Source: Collodictyon triciliatum (taxonomy: Eukaryota; CRuMs). From it: a DNA stretch of 27,209 bases. Positions within the stretch are counted from its first letter, which is position 1. Each line of letters opens with the position of its first letter. Positions 21,901-27,209 of this stretch are shown here, one piece after another. The position numbers were made by a program, and so were the translations under genes. The DNA is taken from contig JBHJMP010000996.1 of assembly GCA_043381765.1 (NCBI GenBank), forward strand, positions 1 through 27,209, in the 5' to 3' direction. Below the pieces are notes generated by a model, which had not been told where the DNA came from, made no database searches, and was given only the letters and a program-made list of their open reading frames with translations.

Positions 21901-24462
21901 ATACTTAGGGAGAACTTCATTGATAGCGCGGTTGCTTCAAGGTGGCTGATTCCTCCAAAAAGAAATATGTGCTCGTCGTAGTACGATATAATCTGCAGCA
22001 AAAGTATGAACCGAATAGCGTCCCTTTCACTTCGAATATGCATTGGAGATATACTTGTATATTTGTTTACAACTTACAGGATGCAATACTGAAGGCAGGC
22101 AAGTGTGATTATCTTGACATTCGGACTCCTGCCAGACTCTCTGCCAATTTTTTTCTCCTGCGTATTTACAGGGGTAATGAAAACACATACAATAAGCAAA
22201 GATGAATGAATAAAAGACATGTTGACTGAAATTTTATTCTCCTGCTTTATTGATTCAGTTTTTACCGATTTCATACGTCCAGAGGTCATTGATAAGCCTT
22301 TTTTCTCCATCATAGCACACTTCTCCTCCGTAGAGTGCCAACCTGTCCTCATCCATACCAGTAATTGCCGGCCACGCTCTGCCCATCGGGTAATGCTGTA
22401 AGCTGCTTGCCACCCATTCATTAAGAGCTGTAATTAAAAAATGGGTTAATGCTCACATATTGTCATCATATCCATATTTTAATAAATAAAAAAAAAAAAG
22501 ATATCCTATATCCGAAAAGAAACCTGTGTCAAATGCCCACACATCGTTTTGTGGGCACTTATTCGTTCCTCCAAAAAAGTAAATGGAGTTTCCGACGAGC
22601 ACCGATGACACGTCTTTCCTGGCTGACGGATGAGTGATAGGAAACTGAAGCGAGTTCTGGTTTTCAACGCTGAATAAAATCTCTGCCTGTCCGTTGTCTA
22701 AACATAAGTCATCATGAGCTCATGGCTGATTTGGCTTTCCTGACTGATGTCAAATCGATTCAATAAAATTATTTTATTCAACAATCTACTGCATAATCAG
22801 ATATATTTCTGAGCGAGCCACTACCGAGATTGACTCTGTACAAATCATTCGAAAAGGTCTCTCCTTCATGGTCTAATGAACCTCCAAAGATGAATACATG
22901 AGACTGAACCGCGTTTATTGTGCCAAAAATTCTGGGTGATATTCCAGAGGGGTATACAGGCGGTTCCCAATTTTTCGAGACTTTAGAAGCAGTTGGTTCA
23001 GTAATGTCATCATAATTTTTATATTTCTTATTTCCCCCAAAAAAAAAACACAATAATTTAATATAAATATACCTGTGTTGAAACGGAATATTGTGGCCGA
23101 CAAGTTTTCATCCTCATCTATGCCCCCATATATCAACAAATGATCGTTGTGAATCGTCATCTGGGATGTCACCACGTTGGGAGCGTACTCATAGTTTTGG
23201 CCTGGGAGATGACTTGTCCAAGTTTGACTCCCTTGCATAAGTATAGCAAAATCATTATTAAGGCTCCCTTCAATCACATTATTTAGGGCCTGTATCGGTG
23301 CATAGACTATCAATTTCTTTTTGATATTATAGCTCTCACCGATGTCATATGACCACAAGTCGTTAAGTTCATCCCCGTCGCACCCACCATACACATAAAT
23401 GGTGTTCTTTTGGGACGCGCATTCCATCGAATCTCGTCCTTGTGGAAGCTTTTCACTGTTGTAATGTTCCTTCGTCCATTCAAGACTTGTCAGGTCTAGC
23501 GAATACATCGTGTTCAAGTGATACCAATCATTTGCGTTCCACCCTCCAAACAGGTATATCTGGGTATTGGATGATGGCAAGCTTAGATAAAGCACTGAGC
23601 AAAGCAGGCACTTCTGTACATATTAGAGAGAAAATATTGTTAACCTTATTTTCCGCCAGAAGGAGACAGTAAAGGTATTGCCTTTCGGGAACTTCACCTT
23701 TCGTGGGTTTTGCCGTCCACCTGAATGTATCTTTTGCAGGGAGTAAAAATTATGTCTTGACATTTTCTCTATATTTTCCAAAAAAAAAATATGTCTGTAA
23801 TTGGTTTCTAAAAAAAAAAAGTCTGATAAAAGCTTACGTGTGTCAAAAATCCAAATGTTGTCGAATCTTGCTCGATCTTCTTTGTATTCTGTGTTGCTGA
23901 TATACATGTGGTGTGTCAATATCTTTTTAGTGAAACATGATTTGATTAATTGTAAAAAAAAATACCTCTATTATGTAACAAATATTTGTAAATAATGTCC
24001 CTTTCTTTCTATTCGGTGCTCTTCGCTTTGGATAGACACATGAGTGGCAAATAGTTGTACCTGCCGCCAAGAAAGTATATCTGATTTCCTTGGGAAACCA
24101 TAGTTGTCCAGGCTGACTCCAAGGGGTATCCTTGGTAATGGGCCCATCCTATTGTTGTTGTTTTTTTTTGACATTCATTTACGTGATGGAAATATATGAG
24201 TATCTATGTAGTCCAAGAACAGGAAATGGTGTTGTTTTTATATGTAAAAAATGGTATTTTTTTTCCCATAGACTTGCGTGCATTAATTTATGCATGTGGC
24301 CTTACCTTCCACTGGTTTTTCGTGCGCCTCGTGGGCCATCGTTGGAGCAGCAAGCGATACCAGGACAAGAATCACGACGGACAGGTGTATCGTTTCTCGT
24401 GGTTTTGCGAGCGGCTGGAGCAATCGAGGCATATGCCATCTCCTTTGGTTTTCACGTCTCAT
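11344..24462 (-). CDS. giant kelch receptor with kinase-cyclase-kinase cytoplasmic region
   Basis: Read right to left: signal peptide exon (24462-24306), kelch array 1 (about 24.15-21.0 kb), CUB-like and Cys-rich module 1 (about 20.9-20.2 kb), kelch array 2 (about 20.0-16.9 kb), CUB-like and Cys-rich module 2 (16.8-16.1 kb), TM helix (15988-15783), TKL kinase 1, class III cyclase-like domain, linker, TKL kinase 2, stop TGA at 11346-11344. From the TM exon to the stop I traced nearly every exon and phases agree, so kinase 1, cyclase and kinase 2 are one polypeptide. The ectodomain is less complete: the join near 20.0-20.2 kb is uncertain, so two genes (a kelch-CUB protein and the receptor kinase) remain possible. 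Role inferred: a single-pass receptor that phosphorylates proteins. Kinase-cyclase-kinase proteins are known from Acanthamoeba and Mimivirus; a kelch ectodomain on one is not something I recall. Confidence 0.7.
13104..13397 (-). other. linker after the cyclase-like domain
   Basis: Two exons (13299-13397 and 13104-13187) continue the frame with SMEINENVDGRSEIGDIRE and APVDMPERLFGKT. The position matches the tail that follows the GGQ motif in kinase-linked cyclases, where a Leu-Gly-x-x-x-Leu-Lys-Gly strand and a P-x-R-x-F element are usual. The match is weak. No other domain is visible. Confidence 0.6.
13480..14347 (-). other. class III nucleotide cyclase-like domain, probably catalytically dead
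   Basis: Five exons (14201-14347, 14018-14103, 13817-13934, 13648-13716, 13480-13554) join in phase. They follow the class III cyclase fold: LLATVCLRIHGANTLWDD; GHIGQHSTDTFLIVF; FCTSAQKRLNEASWP; GLRIKMGIDFG; VIYFGKAVTRAAKLSK; GGQTLLGQNA. Against the usual FTDIxGSTxLW, (K)TEGDxFM and VNRAAR patterns, the first metal Asp is Arg, the second Asp is kept, the base-selecting Lys position is Gln, and the transition-state Asn and Arg are Thr and Lys. The fold is recognisable but the chemistry is probably lost, so I read it as a scaffold or sensor between the kinases. Confidence 0.82.
14551..15850 (-). other. TKL-family protein kinase domain 1
   Basis: Subdomains in order: LGAGSFGQV (glycine loop), EVAIKKL (ATP-binding Lys), EEFKREICVM (helix C Glu), LRHPNIVLYMG, NPPILHRDLKSLNVL (catalytic loop), ISDFGM (metal-binding Asp), SGTLLWMAPEII, DVYSFALIAWEI and QNPQQRPTF. 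All catalytic residues are present, so it should be active. HRDLKS is typical of tyrosine-kinase-like (TKL) Ser/Thr kinases. Exons include 15594-15701, a 29-nt exon at 14973-15001 just before the DFG, and 14551-14887. Confidence 0.92.
15783..15988 (-). other. transmembrane helix, juxtamembrane and kinase 1 glycine loop exon
   Basis: The 206-nt exon encodes EHREKDYT, a hydrophobic helix (FIIVLSSCLVGLFAISSGIL) and a basic stop-transfer (FYRRKKM). A juxtamembrane segment and the kinase glycine-rich loop LGAGSFGQ follow, then a GTAAAA donor. This fixes the topology: kelch side outside, kinases inside. Confidence 0.88.
16086..16101 (-). other. 16-nt microexon (KFCVP)
   Basis: Sixteen bases between a CATAG acceptor and a GTATGA donor. 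The upstream exon ends phase 0 (...ELNSE), the microexon adds KFCVP plus one base, and the TM exon at 15988 completes the codon as Glu (E-HREKDYTF). The phase fit on both sides and the added cysteine support it. Confidence 0.65.
16194..16809 (-). other. CUB-like and Cys-rich module 2
   Basis: The exon starting at 16809 encodes GFCSSKSPTV, then FDDGSGDAMYLESTNCTWIL. The next exon gives IEIFSVSGDVDVPD, IGHEIYTSKNGFLIRFTSA and MPCPQCEGFTIIHA. The exon ending near 16194 gives CPKHSRLDVTENMCVCERGY. The layout repeats module 1 (DGSG...C-T-W, then paired cysteines). It sits directly outside the TM helix as a stalk. Confidence 0.65.
16860..20012 (-). other. kelch-repeat array 2 (roughly 10-12 blades)
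   Basis: A second run of kelch blades: YHSAAFINNKIYAVAGSS, HACFIEYDGKGILLGGHTDA, KEVHIFGGLRMRDPLED, TKMIIIGGAGTDGYVGNDLW, ENSFIVFGGSTLFLEE, STIFITGGRTEHGISDPFVW, DTVWMWGGQ, SKISLYGGIGVDGASLGDHW and DTLIYFSGKHGMTLRN. It starts after an acceptor near 20012 (TTCTTTATTAG) in a phase that fits the donor of Cys-rich module 1. Extracellular beta-propeller(s) by family knowledge; the ligand is unknown. Confidence 0.78.
18164..18182. repeat. intronic T8-A11 inverted repeat
   Basis: A T run followed at once by an A run, just upstream (in the sense of the minus-strand gene) of the kelch exon near 18.16 kb, so it lies near an intron 3' end. Confidence 0.75.
20203..20905 (-). other. CUB-like and Cys-rich module 1
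   Basis: After kelch array 1 comes LEDGSGEFNYMPGTHCSWGI, then beta-rich segments (SLSVGDIIEIPSYVSVVEFMV), then an EGF/TNFR-like cysteine stretch (DCKLGFIARPEGCVCEAE; CIPCSNGTHQPEENK). The DGSG...Y...C-S-W core matches module 2, so the two are homologous. The C-x-W and hydrophobic strands recall CUB domains, but the assignment is tentative. Donor GTACAG lies just below 20203. Confidence 0.6.
21000..24148 (-). other. kelch-repeat array 1 (roughly 10-12 blades)
   Basis: Successive minus-strand segments show the kelch blade pattern of a hydrophobic strand, paired Gly, then a polar loop with Trp or Tyr: NQIYFLGG, TQIYLFGGWNANDWYHL, NTIYVYGGCDGDELNDLWSYD, DHLLIYGGIDEDENLS, HVFIFGGSLDHEG, EHIFLFGGISH, SEILIWGGHGNHTNPIDNH and KAFIFGGNVFDVG. 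Exons are short and split by T-rich introns. This is probably one or two extracellular beta-propellers. Blade count and exon borders were not fully resolved. Confidence 0.8.
24306..24462 (-). other. first exon: start codon and signal peptide of the kelch receptor
   Basis: ATG at 24462-24460 opens a frame that ends in phase 1 at a GTAAGG donor below 24306. It encodes a basic N-region, a hydrophobic core (SVVILVLVSLAAPTMA) and a polar stretch (HEAHEKPVE), a convincing secretory signal. A second in-frame ATG ten codons in is an alternative start. The next exon (24148-24061) continues in phase with WTTMVSQGNQIYFLGG, a kelch blade. Confidence 0.75.
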
Positions 24463-25896
24463 CTATGAAAGCTGAAAGCTAGTCAAGTTTACTTCGGATG
24501 TTTTTTGATTTTAGAACAGGTTTTTTTTTTGTGCATGATTATTAGTATTGGTGTGTGTTTCTGTGTGCTTCCTCAAAGATATGAACCACTTAGTGACAAT
24601 ATAATATCGCTGCTTCCATGATTGATTTTTTTTTCTTTTGAAAGGCCAAGCCGCATGGCATTCCCTCTTGCCTACACCACTCAACAGCGCATGGATAGAT
24701 GATCACAGCCCGGCCGAAAGTGAGACACAAGAATCGTTGTGTGCCAACCAAAACATAAATAAAAAAAAACTAGAATAACCAGCAATTTATTTGTTCCCAA
24801 GATTTTATAGAAGAGGCTGCGAATACCTCACAACGCCCTCCAAAGCCAAGCACCAATATATTATCAAAGCCCTGTGTAAATCTCCGCCATTCCCATCCAA
24901 GGTAGCTGATTCCCAAAGCCCAAGCCAAGGAACGATGCAGTCCACACACTCAGGGCGCTATCTATTCTTTGCTAATTAGGCGCGTCCGCCGCTACAAGAT
25001 AGTCGTATTTTTATCTGGAATTGCAGGATTGGAAGAAGCAAATTCCTTCCTGGGGGATAGGATAACTTTTCATCTTCCCCAAACAGCAAACCCCAGAAGA
25101 AAGGCGCGCAGATGTACGGTACTATGCGCACCAAACGATGAATCCTTTGCAAAAAAAAAAAAAAACAGCCACGATTTTCAGGCACACGCCTCCCTTTCGC
25201 AGCGAATATTTCTATCTATATCCTTTGGGAACGCCGGGTTATTATCGGGAACGCTGAGAATATGCATCTTCTGGGTTTTTGGCGAGAGGACAAAGAAGAG
25301 ATGTTCAGTTCTCTCTGCTGCGAAGGAAGTTCGTCCTGCTTTCTCGCGGTGTGGTCTAACGTGAGCGCGTGACATTGTTTATTAGTTGGCGGACTGCATC
25401 GAGCCACGAGGCTGTGGGTTTGGACGATGGATCAAGTTTTTTGCTTCGTCTCGAGAAGATTTGTGGGGCCGCTTTTGTTAATCACGGATTGAAGCAACGA
25501 ATGCGATCAGTCGGAGGTCATCGTGGAATCGCTGCGCTATTCCTCACGTTAGACAATGGGATATAGTATATGTGTTGATAATTAAAAAAAAAGGAAATGA
25601 GATCAGATCACATTTCTACTTTTTTTGTGTGTGTTGTTTAATGATAATGCAAGTTGTGCGGACTCATTTATGCGTGACGAAAGAACTTATTCCCTTCGAG
25701 TGATTCTGCTAAGAAATTGTTTTTTGTTTTTTCTCATTTGCTTTTTTTTGTTTTTTGTTTTTTTGTTTTTTTGTTTTTTTGTTTTTTTGTTTTTTTGTTT
25801 TTTTTGTTTTTTTTGTTTTTTTTGTTTTTTTGTATTTTTGCTTTTTTGTTTTTTGCGCTGAAATTAGTAAACCCGCAGAAAATTATATAGAGCGTC
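24463..25896. other. divergent intergenic region
   Basis: The head-to-head space between the kelch receptor (minus) and the 7TM gene (plus), so it should contain both promoters. It holds scattered short ORFs (for example 24791-24979 and 25369-25566) without recognisable domains or consistent splice structure. Parts of 24640-25560 look less AT-rich than the introns. An unrecognised small gene cannot be excluded. Confidence 0.5.
25741..25850. repeat. (T7G)n microsatellite upstream of the 7TM gene
   Basis: Runs of 6-8 T separated by single G, period about 8, decaying to TTTTTGTATTTTTGC at the right end. It lies about 45 bp before the ATG of the multi-TM gene, so it is in its promoter or 5' UTR. 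The long Phe/Val/Leu and Lys/Asn ORFs across it are artefacts of the repeat. Confidence 0.9.
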
Positions 25897-27209
25897 ATGG
25901 AGAAGCACGAAGAGCACGGCGGGCACGAGGAATCCTTCCAGGAAAGCGCGTCGTTCATCGCTTTGTCTTACATATCCATAATTTCATACATCATGCTTTG
26001 CGGGAGCGTTTGCTCTTTGTCGATATTCCGTCGAAACTTTGGGAGAAAGAATGACACACGCCTGATGGAATGGACTCACTTCGCATTCTACTATGCCCTT
26101 TCCTTCCTTTGCGTTGGTGAGTGACTTTGGAACATTTATTGGGTTTAATTGTCTAATTTCATCAATCGATATATCAATACTAATGACACCGCTTGAGTAA
26201 TCAAACATATCGAACAAAAGATAGTGATATTCAAGAGCCTTTCTTTTAAAATTATCAACCTTTTTTTAAAAAAAAAAAAACAATATTTTTTTTATTCAGT
26301 TCGAATCGTGGATATCCTTGTTCTGATGTATGCAACCGAAGTGAAGGGTCTTTTGATTAGCCATGTGATTCTATACCGTATCGGACTGGTGGTTCTCCTG
26401 TTTTCTTTCAGCTGCATTGTTTATAGAAGGTTTTTTTTCTGAATTTTCCACAATCTGATACTGTTTTGATTCCCTTGTGCTCTAGTTTCATCTCAGAAAA
26501 AAAAGGCAAGTAGTAGCTAAAATATGGTGTTTTTTTTCGCACAGCGTCATCGTGCTTTATTTCTTTGAAGAAAATAAGTTGAAGATAATCCTCCTCTTTG
26601 TGATAAGTCTGAATCTCATCGCACTGGTTGAAACAGCTGCATGCATTCTTGTCGCTTTGAGCTTCTTCGAATGGGATGATGCGAAGGATGCATCAGATAT
26701 AGGACATCTATTGGAAGAAAACAGAGATATGCATATTCTGCTAGATGTAATCAAAAATCTCTAGGAGCATCTGTTTTATTCAAAAAAAAATACCATTTTC
26801 CGGATTATCTAGAAACCCCTTTCCGTCTTATTGATGCTCTCTATAATTATTTTTTTTGCAGGGAAACACAACATCTTTGGCCATACTATCCTTCATAGTA
26901 TCTTCATACTTTAGTTTCTTTATTGCGAAGATAAACCGAAAGTTAAATTACAAAGCACTCGCTTCTAATGGATCTAACCAGAGGAAAGTTTGGAAGGTAA
27001 CCCATGAAGTTATATGTGTTTTTCAGTCCTTATGAAAGCATTTAAAGTATTAAAAGCATTACGACTGCATCACGATAGGCCAACCTGCTAGGAGTTGCTG
27101 CTATTTTCTTCTTGCTCCATGGAGTGGCGATTATTTACACAAATGTTAATCACATGCACAATGTCGATTATATTTATATTCTCATACACTATTCCCTGCC
27201 AGACTTACT
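25897..27209 (+). CDS. multi-transmembrane (probably 7TM) protein, 3'-partial
   Basis: Exons 25897-26116, 26300-26429, 26545-26746, 26862-26996 and 27079-27209 (open at the window end) join in phase. The N-terminus is hydrophilic and Glu/His-rich (MEKHEEHGGHEE) with no signal peptide. Predicted helices: FIALSYISIISYIMLCGSV; FAFYYALSFLCVVRIVDILV; HVILYRIGLVVLLFSFSC; IILLFVISLNLIALVETAAC; LAILSFIVSSYFSFFIA; GVAAIFFLLHGVAIIYT; and a seventh starting YIYILIHYSLPDL. The short loops, the Tyr/Arg-Ile pattern in helix 2 and the HYSLPDL end loosely recall the THH1/TOM1/TOM3 family or a GPCR-like fold; this is tentative. A membrane protein is certain; its function is not. Confidence 0.8.
26261..26280. 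repeat. intronic T7-A13 inverted repeat
   Basis: A T-then-A dyad in the first intron (26117-26299) of the multi-TM gene, about 20 bases before the acceptor. Confidence 0.75.

Noticed and set aside
24132-24482. Plus-strand ORFs of 61-116 codons opposite the kelch receptor start
   Set aside because: They are antisense to the signal-peptide and first kelch exons, whose reading frame has clear biological sense.
24640-25560. Possible extra gene in the less AT-rich part of the divergent region
   Set aside because: Several short ORFs on both strands, none with a recognisable domain or coherent exon chain, so no gene is claimed.
25625-26054. Long Phe/Val/Leu and Lys/Asn ORFs across the T-rich tract
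   Set aside because: They are translations of the (T7G)n microsatellite, and the downstream half shadows the first exon of the multi-TM gene.

Overview
This is an AT-rich, intron-dense window from a eukaryotic nuclear genome. Introns are mostly about 50-200 nt, mostly GT-AG, with T-rich 3' ends and CTAAC-like branch motifs. The gene content is large receptor-like proteins with TKL-type kinase domains, a class III cyclase fold, kelch and leucine-rich-repeat ectodomains, and a tryptophan-pathway locus. That suits a free-living protist. The kinase-cyclase-kinase layout recalls proteins known from Acanthamoeba-type amoebae and from Mimivirus, but the species cannot be fixed from sequence alone.

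Layout. 1-60: (T7G)n microsatellite. 61-1939: AT-rich, no gene recognised, with a T49 tract at its end. 1940-6671 (+): a receptor-like LRR gene in which 15 successive exons each carry one LRR, then a Cys-rich stalk and a transmembrane helix. It runs into an assembly gap (N, 6679-7419) that hides its cytoplasmic part. 7466-9128 (+): indole-3-glycerol-phosphate synthase, 5' end lost in the gap. 9125-10964 (+): phosphoribosylanthranilate isomerase, whose ATG overlaps the upstream stop as ATGA. 10965-11343: short convergent intergenic stretch. 24462-11344 (-): a very large multi-exon gene read right to left as signal peptide, kelch array, CUB-like plus Cys-rich module, second kelch array, second CUB-like plus Cys-rich module, TM helix, TKL kinase 1, degenerate class III nucleotide cyclase domain, TKL kinase 2. 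24463-25896: divergent intergenic region with a second (T7G)n tract. 25897-27209 (+): 5' part of a multi-TM (probably 7TM) protein cut by the window end.

The two trp enzymes catalyse consecutive steps: PRAI makes CdRP from PRA, and IGPS closes it to indole-3-glycerol phosphate. The LRR protein, the kelch receptor kinase and the 7TM protein look like surface sensing proteins; no functional link among them can be shown. The strongest discovery candidate is the minus-strand receptor. Its cytoplasmic side holds two apparently active kinases around a cyclase fold whose metal, base-recognition and transition-state residues are largely replaced, so it reads as a pseudo-cyclase. Exon borders quoted here were worked out by hand from splice signals and reading phase; the kelch exons were not all traced.
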